From the NCBI RefSeq assembly GCF_029873635.1, contig NC_080419.1, forward strand, positions 62,356,040 to 62,420,039: a stretch of DNA of 64,000 bases, read 5' to 3'. Shown one piece after another: positions 22,358 through 33,538 of the stretch; position 1 is the first letter of the stretch; each line of letters starts with the position of its first letter. A program made the translations under genes and the position numbers. The notes under the pieces were generated by a model. It searched no databases and was not told the DNA's origin. It was given only the letters and a program-made list of their open reading frames with translations. Source of the stretch: Malania oleifera. Its lineage: Eukaryota > Streptophyta > Magnoliopsida > Santalales > Ximeniaceae.

Positions 22358-23208
22358 TGTTGGCCCTATAGTCGAGTCTAGAGGAGGGTGAATATACTCT
22401 TTTTAGTATTTTTGTTTTTCTTTACAAAATATAAAATCTTGGCAAGATACAAATGATTATATCACAATATATAGAATATAAATCATGCACAAGATATAAA
22501 TTAAAGAGAATGGAAGAAAAGCTTAACACCGATATTAATTTGGTTCAGCCCCTTGCCTTCATGCACGCCTTGAGTCACACCCAAGGTTTCCATAATCCAC
22601 TAACACAACTCCTTCACCTGTGGAGAATCCTTTACACCACAAGAACAAATCTTTTTTGCTCACCAAGAGCCTTTTGGCAAGGTTCACCGAGAATCCTTGC
22701 AATCCGGTTCACCAAGAACCCTAGGTTCACAAAGAATCCAAGGTTCACCAAGAACCCATTTTACAACAAATGGAAGAAAATGATTACAAATACAAAGCTC
22801 CTTGATTAAGTTGATATTTGATACAATAAAATCCTCACACAACTCTCTCAAGTTAATGTATCACACAAAGATTGAAGAGCAAGTGTTGAGACCTGGAGAA
22901 TTTATAGTAATTAAATAATAAGAAAGGAGGAAGTAAAGGAAAATTTTAAGAAGGTCAGCAGGGTCTTGTCGACGAACGCTCCGCATTCGTCAATGAGTAG
23001 GCTTCTTGGGATCATCGACGTGGACACATGTCTCGTAAATGAGAAGATATCGAGAGAATAGTTTTCAAGACTTGAGTTTCGTCGACAAGGAGTAAGGGTT
23101 CGTCAACGAAACTTCTCTTGGACTCGTAGAGGAGGTGACGTGGCTCGTCGACGAGGTCACGTGTCAAGACATCTATAAATATGCAGGAAACAGGTTTTCA
23201 GCTAAGGA

Positions 23209-23211
<3 letters not shown>

Positions 23212-23252
<41 letters not shown>

Positions 23253-23265
23253 CTCTCTCTAAAAA
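23212..23265. repeat. (CT)n microsatellite downstream of TATA in LTR E
   Basis: A near-perfect CT run about 40 bases after the TATA box, so at or just after the presumed transcription start. The related LTR E' has a shorter ctctctct tract at the same place (51779-51790). Confidence 0.95.
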
Positions 23266-23947
23266 TGGGATTTTCTCACTTCTCTCTAAGTTTTCTGCTC
23301 CATCTCCCCCCGGTTCGATGATCAGAAGCTACCACGATGATCCTGGGGAGATTCTCTACAACATAGCTGGAGTGAAATGTCGATTTGAGAAGTTTGGGAA
23401 CCATCCCAAAACCAGAGTGATTGGATTATTTGAGCATTTTCAGTATTACCCAGTTCATTTGAGGTTAGATTTAGTATTATATGCGAATATACTGGAGTTT
23501 TGTGAAGTAAAATTTGAGTATTATATTTTTAGGAATAGGGTGTTTTGAGACCCTGCAGACATGGGTTGGGGACCCCAGTGAATATTTTCAAGAGTCCAAG
23601 TAAATTATAATCCAGAAAATTTACGAGCATGTAGGCTCAGGGAAATATACTTGATTAATTGGAAATATGCATATATGTATTATTTCAGGATTTTGGGGAT
23701 AGTACGCTGTGAGCGTGACGATTAAGTTAGAGGCGAGCCTCATGGCCAGTTAGGTAAGGGAAATATCCTATGCTAGGAAATTCAAAAATATTATTAGAAA
23801 AATTATAGCATTTGTTTATTAAGGTATAAAGTATAAAATTATACAGTTTTACAGATCTTAGAATATGAGTTGCATTAATTGTGTGGTCTAAGTAGATATT
23901 TCTCTGATACAGAATTTATGTAGTTTTTCAGAATATCATGATTTACA

Positions 23948-23948
<1 letters not shown>

Positions 23949-23990
<42 letters not shown>
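23949..23990. repeat. (TA)n microsatellite in LTR E
   Basis: About 20 uninterrupted TA units, followed by repeated ccagacagata words up to about 24060. Confidence 0.95.
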
Positions 23991-23992
<2 letters not shown>

Positions 23993-25708
23993 GATATATT
24001 TACCAGACAAATAATTACCAGACAGATATTTATCAGACAGATAGTACATATATTTTACAGACCAGTATTTTACAGTTTTTATAGAATGTCATGCTTTCCA
24101 AAACCATAACACTTAACATTACAAATTATTCAGTCAGATATTACAGTCAGACATACAGTTATAACAGTTAGATACTACAGTTATTCTAGTCAGATATTAC
24201 AGTATTTTCAGATCATATTTATAGTGTTATGATTATTTTGGAAACATGATGAAAATAGTAGGATAATTATAGAAATAGTATATACAGTATCAGACCCTAA
24301 TGAATCAAGTTATGTTCAGTTAGTAGAGCACGGTACCGTTGCTTTTTTCAGATCAGAGTCCAACCACATATCTCAGATAGTATGTGGATTCCATCAACCG
24401 AGCCAATGGAGAGATTGCAGTCTCCCTAGTACTCTGGGTTGAGGAGGTTGGTTTGACAAGGTGGTTACCAATTTTGTGCCTAGGAGAGGTCGCAATTTGG
24501 CCAGGATGAGGATTGGTAGAGTTACAGTTGACTTACCTAGTGGGCCAACCAAGATTAAGCCCCTTCTATGGGCTGCACAACCCTGTCATGAGGGGTTCAA
24601 TCATGATGTACAGTTTTTCAGGGTAAAATCTCAGTTATGTTTATGTATACAGATTTATAGAATATCAGTAATATAGTATGATACTAAGAGTATGAAAGTA
24701 GAAAACTCATATATTACTGTTATACTTTAAAGTATGATAGATGCGAGTTACACTATATATTGATTTACCAACTTTTACAGTTTTAGATATTGTCAATATA
24801 ATATTTATGAAACTCATTCGCCACACACTAGTAATAGCATATTTTCACTTACCGAGCGTTGTCTCATCCCAACGATTTAACATTTTTCAGGTGATCCAGC
24901 TAGGCGAGTAGATCAAGCTCGCAGATAGAGAAATCTTTTGTACTACCCTATTATAGGGTAAGTGTATTCATGGTATTGCATTTTGAGTAGCTGATAATGG
25001 GATGAAGTGTTAATATGTATGTATGGTTTGGAGATACTAAATTCTGGTATTGTAAATACGAGTGTATGACCTTATGTTTTTCGTTGCGTAGGTGTGTCAA
25101 TCTGTGTATAGGGTTACCTCAGTACCCATCTGGGGTCTGAGATGTTATAGCAGGTATTACAGGGGTATTAGAATAATTTATATTTTATATGAGGAAAAAA
25201 AATGCTATAAATTTTGGGTCGTTACAACAAGAGAGAAGTTAAGCACAAAGATGATGAATTAAATGAAGTGTGCTTGCAAATTATATATAACTAATATAAT
25301 AAATATTTAAACAAACCTTTGGGCTTGTATTTATAGGCAAAAAGAGCTACTAGTCGTTTTATGGCCATTGGGCTAATAAATTAATTATTTTCTTTGAAAA
25401 CTAGCCATTTAAAACCATTGAGTTTAAAATCCCGACGCAACCCGTTGATGGATTCCCTCAAACCGTCGATGGTTCATTCAAATCATGGACAATTTCCTTC
25501 AGGCCAAAATTCAATTAACTCCCTGTCTGAAATCGTCGATGCTCTTGGGCCACACCGTCAACGATTTCCCCTGTTTCTTTACAAACTTGATTTTCTTGTC
25601 TACTTAGGTGCATGATAATGGGTTTAACCCATCCGAGATCAAGTATTTAAAATATTTACAACACTAGGATGATTTAAAACTTGTCCATTATGAAAGCATG
25701 GCAAGTAT

Positions 25709-25710
25709 AG

Positions 25711-25750
<40 letters not shown>
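25709..25750. repeat. (TA)n microsatellite in LTR I
   Basis: About 20 uninterrupted TA units. Confidence 0.95.
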
Positions 25751-25751
<1 letters not shown>

Positions 25752-26156
25752 CTCTTTGTTTTTGTTCTTTGAAAACTAATTAAGTTTTGTTCTAAGAGTT
25801 TGGTGACACCCTATATTCTTATATCCTAATATGAAATTTATTTGCTCAACTTTTGTTTAATGATCTTACATGAAACAATACCACAAGAGTTACAGTAGTT
25901 CCTACCTCAAACAGCTATTACATCATGACTTTGTTGGATGTGCTTGAGTTTTTCCGAGTGAGTGTTCACCTTGATCTTTCCTACTTGAATGTCCACTCAG
26001 TCCAATCTTTGCATTTGATCTAGTACCTTCATGTATTTGTTACTTGTACCTGTACTAAATTAATCTACCAAGATAGGTTAGACTTGGAACTACAGATAGG
26101 TTAATATCATCAAACACATTAAATAAAATGATGTAGCGAGTAAGGCTAACAATTTT

Positions 26157-26236
26157 TATAATTAAAATTAAAGGAACCAACCTTTGTCTTCAAACTCCTC
26201 TAATTTTTAACCTTGATGTCAATCCTCCACTGCTTT
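26157..26236. other. Short unassigned gap between LTR I and element F
   Basis: Eighty bases with no recognised content, continuing after 33538. It belongs to the older sequence into which element F was inserted. Confidence 0.4.
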
Positions 26237-28340
26237 TGTAACACCCCAGCCCGTTATACGGCCCCAGAGTGCTACGACACCTGTGAATACACTTGTCCCT
26301 CAATACATACATATACGACCCGCCCTGAATAGGGACATACGGGTATTTCATACTGATCTGCAATATCATGCATAGCAGAAAACATAAACATTCATATGGG
26401 AATCTAAAAGACATACCAGAGTTTTCTAACTGTATCCTCAAATACATACATCCATACTTAAAACATAACCAATTCTTAAAACCCCAAAAACATTCCAAAC
26501 TAATCTGTAGCATATAAAAATATCTTAGGTAAGTTAAAGATAAAACGACCCTCTTAAGTTCCTTTAGCAACTAGGACCGACGCCCTGTATGACCTAAAAC
26601 AAAGGTTGTATGTTGGGGTGAGACACTTCTCAGTAAGGTAGAAGATATTATATAAGTGTGTGACCACATGCGTTTATTTCAGTTGAAAGTAGATACATAA
26701 AAGGAATATTCTCAATACTGTAATATAGGAGATATATATACAAAATTCCTATGACAGATGGTTGTAGCAACATAACAAGCGAGAGTTCCCGAGGTTAGAG
26801 TAGGGTATAGGCCCAAACATTGTGCGATCTCTCCACTTGATACTCAAACCTGTGACTCTTCCCATTTTAGTTTTCAAATCATAAATATGCCTATTTAAAA
26901 CACTGTCCAGCTTAGATACAATAATAACAAGCTACCAACACATACCCCTTGGCTTACGGGTTGTGCAATTTACTATAGTCCGATTGGCACCACCTGGTCC
27001 ATTAATCCACTAGTGGCCACTCCAATATCCATCCAACTATCTCGATACCCATACTGAAAATCATATGTGTGGTTGCACTGTATCCAATATATATATAGCA
27101 ATGGAACCACGCTTAACGTTGAACTTTTTGAGGCTGTCCTATAACGATGAACTTTTTAGGGCTCTCATTTAACGATGAGCTTCTTAAGGCTCTGATATAA
27201 TAATAGTAACAAGCAACGGTTTCAAATATCATAAATACAATTTACGTTAAAATGAATTAACTTGTTTCACATTCACAAATCACCTGTACAGTTCTAGTAT
27301 TCTCACAAACTCATTCAATCACTCTGTGGTATAAACCGGCACACACCCTCTCAGTTTAACCTTTTTTATGTATATAGCTCGGTATAAAACTGGCACATGT
27401 TTTCCACATTTTTCTAAATAACAAAATAGAACTCCAGTTCCCATAGTTCACATACATATTTAAACAGATTTATATATTCCATTTTATACCATATGTCACA
27501 CTCATTTGATCAAAAATCTGCTATATAGTATATAACTCAATAAATATCATTAAATGAAAAATAAAGAGTTCAAGCATCTCCTACGTTAATATTAATGCAA
27601 ATAAAGAAATTTTGAAAAGTTTGGAGATCATACGCCAAAACCCATATTTTTACCAAAACTGTAAAAACGTAAAACTGGCATTTTTACCTGGTGAAACTTC
27701 GCAAATAAGCAGTCATATCATACATATAAACATAAACTAACGTTTTAGCGGTTTAGTTTTCTAAAAATGACTGATGTAAACAAAACCCCTTACCTAATTT
27801 TGAATTCCAAAACATGAACAAATTGGTCCAAAACAGCGACCTGGGATCCTCGAAACCTAAAAACCATAGAACATTACTTCACTATAATCCGCTATAATTG
27901 TAGAGTTTCCTCCCCTAATCCACGCAGAAGCTTCCAGTCATAGAAACAGATGGCGAACGGTGAAGGATTGTAGAGAGAGAACTCACTGGTTCTAGAGAGA
28001 GAGAGAGAGAGAGCTTTTGGGTTTTCTTGACCGTTAAGCAACGAAAAATGATATTTATAAAAGCCTTTGACCGAGTCAAATTCATCGACGAGGCGGCGCC
28101 TTCATTGACGAGCTAGTCGTTAAGTTCGTGGACGAAGCTTTACCATTGTTGACGAACCCCATCTGAGTAGTTTCTTTGGCTCGCTCGGTATTTCTTCATT
28201 GACGATGCTCTGAATTTCAATGACGAAGAACTAAAGGGACTTCGTCTACAAACACACTGCCTTCGTCGACGAACCCTACTAAATTACCCTTTTTACCTTT
28301 TCTTATTTATTTTCATTATTTACACGTTCGGGTCTCTACA
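26237..28340 (-). repeat. 3' LTR of element F
   Basis: On + coordinates it begins tgtaacaccccagcc and ends ggtctctaca, next to the minus-strand polypurine tract. Length 2104 bp. It has the shared ggtgagacacttctcag block (26617-26633), three tandem words of about 30 bp (27110-27200), a minus-strand TATA at 28051-28060 and gacgaag/gtcgacga words at 28080-28275. Against the 5' LTR it lacks about 100 bp near 27895, where the copy at 32950-33055 has extra sequence. Confidence 0.88.
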
Positions 28341-28360
28341 ATCTCTCCTCCTTAAAAAAT
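28341..28360 (-). promoter_or_regulatory. Polypurine tract of element F
   Basis: The minus strand reads attttttaaggaggagagat directly before the LTR start TGTAGAGACC. This is the expected primer for plus-strand synthesis. Confidence 0.75.
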
Positions 28361-28599
28361 TTCGTCCTCAAAATTTGCTAATAGATACTACGCATATTCT
28401 CTACTTACGGCTCAGTCCTACCGAAGAGTCGGCAGCCACCCATATAGCAGCTTCGGCCCAAGTTTATTACATACCCTCACATATATGGTGGAGGAATACC
28501 GTGGTTACAACATGATGTTTCAAAAGATTTCATACACATATAAAAACTCTCCCAAAGCCATGCTATTTTATCTGAACCGCCTATACTACTATACATACT

Positions 28600-30030
28600 T
28601 ACGTACCATAAAATAACTGCGGGTTCTTCTGGCGTAATTCTGACTCTAACTCCTATGAAGCTTCCTCCACTGCATGGTTACACCATAATACTTTCACTAG
28701 TGGTATTTCCTCAATCCATAACTGCGGAACTTTCTGATCTAGTACCTATACGGGTACCTCCTCATATGATAAAGCACTTATCTCTAAAGGCTCGTAACTG
28801 AGCACGTGCGAAGCATCTGACACGTACTTCCTCAGCACTAACACGTGGAACATGTCATGGACCCTAGTTAGGGCTAGGGGTAAAGCCACTCGATAAGCAA
28901 TCGAACCTATACTTTCTAGGATCTCAAAAGGCTCGATATACCAAGGACTTAGCTTCCTATTCTTACCTAACCTCACCACCCCTTTCATCATAGCGATCCT
29001 CAGAAACACCATATCTCCTACCTCTAATTCTAGTGTTCGTCGATGAGTATCAGCATAACTCTATTGCCGACTCTGAGCAGCCTTGATTCTCTCCCTGGAC
29101 AACTCGACCTTTGTAGAGGCCTACTGAATCAGTTCTGGGCTTAGTATTTTCCGTTCACCTACCTAATCCTAATACAATGGAGATCGACACCGACGACCAT
29201 ACAATGCCTTGTAAGGTGCCGTCTCTATGCTGGCCTGGTAACTGTTGTTATACACGAACTCAACAAGTGGTAGATAATGTATCCAACTATCACCAAAATT
29301 CAATACACAAGCCTGCAATATATCCTCTAGTGTCTATATAGTCCTCTCAGACTCTCCATCCATCTGCGGGTGGAAAGACATATTGAATGTGAGCTGTGAC
29401 CCTAAGGCATCCTGTAGACTCTTCCAGAAATGAGATGTAAAACGTGGATCTCAATCCAAAACGATAGAAACAGGAACATCGTGGAGTTGTACAATCTCCT
29501 GCACATATAACTCTGTCAGCCTATTCAAAGAATATCTGACTTTGATTGGAATGAAATGTGCAGTCTTCGTCAGTCGATCAACTACAACCCATATTGCATT
29601 CTGCCCATGCATCGCCGCAGGTAATCCCGTCACAAAATCCATCGAGATATGCTCCCACTTCCACTTGGGAATATCAAGTGGCTGAAGTGGTCCTGCTGGC
29701 CTCTGGTGCTCTACCTTGACCTACTGATATGTCAGACACTGCTCTACAAAATAAGCGATTTCTCTTTTCATGTTTGACCACCAGAAAGATTTCGGTACAT
29801 CTTCGTACTTCCAGGATGTATAGGGTAGTGCAAACGGTGTGCCTCCTCCATAATGACCCGTTTAATCTCGCCGTCATTTGGTACACAAACCCAGGTGTGA
29901 AATCCCAATATCCCATCACTAGAGATACTAAAATCCGGCTTCAACCCACTTTGAACTCCTTCCATAACCTCAACCAGCTTTGGATCCTCCTTCTATGCTG
30001 CTCGAAACCTCTCCTATAAGGTCAGTTGTA
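28600..30030 (-). pseudogene. Element F integrase (multiple stops)
   Basis: From high to low coordinates: zinc-binding domain remnant (HRLHYPIHPGSTKMYRNL, about 29880-29800), core domain (MDFVTGLPAAMHG and VVDRLTKTAHFIPI, 29642-29560), then in broken frames the DDE region and [18 protein letters not shown] (about 29290-29170), and a C-terminal domain with KLSPWYIEPFEILE and HDMFHVLVLRKYV (29012-28746). The last resembles the chromovirus integrase C-terminus, followed by remnants of VLDQK and PLVKVLW. Role in life: inserting the element cDNA. No frame spans more than about 90 codons. Confidence 0.82.
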
Positions 30031-31299
30031 CCACAATCTAGCAGGAACAGCCTAATGACTTCCTTTCTCTACCTCCAAGCCCAACCTTTCCAGGTCCATA
30101 CAAATTTGATGCTAAACTCCCACTGCAGAGACTGATGCATCAATTGACTTCCGACTCAAAGCATCAGCTGCCACATTTGCTTTTCCTGGGTGATAACTAA
30201 TGGTATAGTTGTAGTCTTTTATCAACTCAAGCCACCTACGTTGTCTCATGTTCAGCTCTTTCTAGGTGAAAATGCACTTAAGACTTTTGTGATTAGTAAA
30301 AATCTCGCACCTTTCACCATACAAGTAGTGCCTCCAAATTTTCAATGCAAACACTACCGCTGCTAATTCCATATCATGGGTCAGGTAATTCTTCTCGTAC
30401 TCTTTGAGTTGAAGAGAAGCATAAGCAACTACTCTACTCTGCTACATCAGAACACAGTCAAGACCCTTATTAAAGGCGTCACCGTAGATAACAAACCCAC
30501 CATCCCCAGATGGAATGGTCAGAATTGGAGTAGTAACCAGTCACCGTTTCAGCTCCTGGAAACTCAGCTCGAACTCATCAGTCCAATCATACCTCATGTT
30601 CTTTCTCATGAGTCACGTCAAAGGACCTGCTAAACTAGAGAACCCTTTAACGAACTGTCGATAGTATCCTGCAAGACCTAGAAAACTTCTGACCTCCTAA
30701 ACATTCTTCGATTTCGCCCAGTCCACTACAACCTTTATTTTACTTGGATCCACTAATACACCTTCTTTGGACACTACGTGCCTTAGAAATGCAATATGTT
30801 CCAACCAGAACTCGCATTTCTTTAGTTTTGCAAATAACTTCTTATCCCTAAGCATTTGCAGTACCAGTCTCATATGAACTTCATGTTCTGCAGCACTCTT
30901 AGAATACACAAGGATGTCATCTGTAAGTACCACGACAAACCGATCCAAGTATTCATGAAACACCCTGTTCATCATATCCATAAATGCTACAAGTGCATTA
31001 GTTAAACCAAAAGGCATAACCATAAATTCGTAATGGCCATACCGGGTTCGAAATGCTGTCTTCGGAACGTCCTCTGCTTTCACCTTCAACTAGTGATACC
31101 CATATTGTATGTAGATCTTAGAGAAGATCTGAGTGCCCTATAGCTAGTCAAACAAATCATCAATCTTGGGTAGCGGGTATTTATTCTTTACCCTCACCCT
31201 GTTAAGCTCTCTGTAGTCAATGCACATCTTCATCGACCCATCCTTCTTCTTCACAAATAACACCGGTGCTCCCCATATTGTAACACTCGGTTGACCAAC
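30031..31299 (-). pseudogene. Element F reverse transcriptase and RNase H (N-terminally deleted)
   Basis: The RT remnant begins against the LTR with [13 protein letters not shown] (about 31293-31255), then [11 protein letters not shown] and the open frame 31089-30697 with [17 protein letters not shown] and the active-site block [14 protein letters not shown], in which the usual F-I-D-D reads L-T-D-D; both Asp are kept. RNase H follows at about 30560-30110 (YHPGKANVAADAL-like in broken frames). The region upstream of motif RPSVSPWG is missing. It cannot encode a working enzyme. Confidence 0.85.
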
Positions 31300-33538
31300 T
31301 ATAATGTCCCGACCCGTTATACAGCCCTACAGTGCTACGACACTTGTGAATACACCTATCCCATAATACATACATATATGACTCACCCAGAATAAGGACA
31401 TACGGGTATTTCATACTAATCTACAATATCATGCACAGCAGAAAACATAAACATTGATATGGGAATCTAAAAGACATACCAAAGTTTTCTAACTGTATCC
31501 TCAAATACATACATCCATACTTAAAAGATAACCTATTCTTACAACCCCAAAAATGTTGCAAACTAATCTGTAGCATATACAAAATATCTTATGTAAGCTA
31601 AAGACAAAAAGACCCTTTCAGGTTCCTTTAGCAATTAGGACCAACACCCTGTATGACCTAAAACAAAGGTTGTATATTGGGGTGAGACACTTCTTAGTAA
31701 GGTGGAAGATATTACATCAGTGTGCGGCCACATGCTTTTATTTCAATTGGAAGCAGATACATATAAATAATATTTTCAATATTGTAATATAGGAGATATA
31801 TATACAAAATTCCTATGATAGATGATTTTAGTATCATAATAAGCGAGAGTTCTCGCGGTTAGAGTAGGGTACAGACCCATACACTATACGATCTCTCCGC
31901 CCAGTACTCAAACCTGTGACTTTGCCCATTTTAGTTTTAAAATCATAAATATGCCTATTTAAAACACTATCCAACTTAGATACAATAATAACAAGCTACC
32001 AACACATTACCCCTTAGCTTACGAGTTGTGCAATTTACTATAGTCTGAATGGCACCACCTGGTCCATTAATCCACTAAGGGCCACTCAAATATCCAGCCA
32101 ACTATCTCAATACCCACGTTGAAAATCATATGTGTGGTTGCATTGTATCCAATATATATATAGCAATGGAACCGCGCCTAACGTTGAGCTTTTTAAGGCT
32201 CTCTTATAATGATGAACTTTTTAGGGCTCTCATATAACGGTGAGTTTTTTAAGGCTCTGATATAATAATAGTAACAAGCAGCGGTTTCAAATATCATAAA
32301 TACAATTTACATCAAAATGAATTAACTTGTTTCATATTCACAAATCACATATACAGTTCTAGTATTTTCACAAACTCATTCAATCACTCTGTGGTATAAA
32401 CCGGCACACACCCTCTCGGTTTAACCCTTTTTACGTATATTGCTCGGTATACAACCGACACCTATTTTTCACATTTTTTCCAAATAACAAAATGGAACTC
32501 CAGTTCCCATAGTTCACGTACATATTTAAACAGATTTACATATTCCATTTTATACCATATGTCACACTCATTTGATAAAAAATATGCTATATAGTATATA
32601 ACTCAATAAATATCATTAAATGGAAAATAAAGGGTTCAAGCATCTCCTACGTTAATATTAATGCAAATAAAGAAGTTTTGAAAAGTTTGGAGATCATACG
32701 CCAAAACCCTTATTTTTACCAAAACTGTAAAATCGTAAAACCAGCATTTTTACTCGATGAAACTTCTCAACTAAGCAATCATATCATACAAATAAACGTA
32801 AACTAACTTTTTACTGGTTTAGTTTTCTAAAAATGACTGATGTAAACAAATATCCTTACCTAATTATGAATTCTAAAATAGGAACGGGGCTCGGTCCAAA
32901 ACAACAACCCGGGATCCCCGAAACCTAAAAACCACTGAACATTACTTCACTATAATCTCGACTACTATATAACTACCTAATTGAAAATGAAATCAAATCC
33001 GTACCTAGATTTTAGGGGCAACCTCGAAAATCTTTAAAACAAGAATCTGATCCGCTATAATTGTAAAGTTTCCTCCCCTGATCCACGCAAAAGCTTCCGA
33101 TCGTAGAAACAGACGACGAACGACTAAGGACCGTAAAGAGAGAGAGAGAGAGAACTTGCTGGTTCTAGAGAGAGAGACGGAGAGAGATTTTGGGTTTTCC
33201 TAACCCTCAAGCAACCAAAAATGATATTTATAGAACCTTTGACCGAGTCAAATTCGTCGACGAGGCAGCGCCTTCATCGACAATCCAACTGTTATGTTCG
33301 CAGACAAAGCTTTACCGTCGTCGACGAACCCCATCCATATATTTTCTTTGGCTCGCTTGGTATTTCTTCATCGATGATGCTCTGAATTTCAGCGACAGAG
33401 AACTGAAGGGACTTCATCGATGAACATACTACCTTCGTTGATGAACATACTGCCTTCGTCGATGAAGGCACCCTGCTGAATTACCCTTTTTACCCTTTTC
33501 TTATTTATTTTCCTTATTTACGGGTTCGAGTCTCTATA
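31300..33538 (-). repeat. 5' LTR of element F
   Basis: Copy of 26237-28340, 2239 bp, with decayed ends (tataatgtcc for tgtaacaccc; ctctata for ctctaca). Block ggtgagacacttcttag at 31681-31697, minus-strand TATA at 33225-33232, and a cluster of cgtcgacg/catcgatg words at 33243-33475, including a local duplication gaacatac-t-ccttcgt near 33424-33455. No primer binding site stands at its inner edge (about 31280-31299). Confidence 0.88.

Larger units (their letters stand above)
22884..25226 (+). mobile_element. Solo gypsy LTR (E) inside LTR I, TSD gcaag/acaag
   Basis: Starts TGTTGAGACCTGG at 22884 and ends gggtcgttaca at 25226; flanks gcaag (22879-22883) and acaag (25227-25231) differ by one base. 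It shares layout with the LTR of E' at 51394: CG-rich gtcgacga words (22960-23160), TATA (tataaatat, 23174-23182), CT tract, then the shared cacacactagtaatagcat and cgagcgttgtctca block (24827-24868), tttttcaggtgatc, and ggcgagtagatca. No primer site follows, so it is a solo LTR of 2343 bp. Confidence 0.88.
22358..26151 (-). mobile_element. Solo LTR (I), minus strand, TSD atttt, split by LTR E
   Basis: Minus-strand LTR: it starts TGTTAGCCTTACTCG at 26151 and ends gggccaaca at 22358, near a terminal tattcaccctcctctag stretch that resembles Copia LTR ends. The exact duplication atttt lies at 22353-22357 and 26152-26156. Net length without LTR E is 1446 bp. Short repeats ggttcaccaagaacc-like fill 22650-22760. 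Copia affiliation is inferred from the 3' end only. Confidence 0.78.
26237..33538 (-). mobile_element. Ty3/gypsy element F, minus strand, internally deleted
   Basis: Two LTRs in the same orientation (26237-28340 and 31300-33538) flank a shortened internal region. Flanking 5-mers gcttt (26232-26236) and gcttc (33539-33543) differ in one base, so the ends are well supported. Internally, reading on the minus strand, the 5' LTR is followed almost at once by the middle of reverse transcriptase; primer binding site, leader, gag, protease and the RT N-terminus are gone. RT, RNase H and integrase remain, with many stops. Lineage resembles Tekay/Del. Confidence 0.9.
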
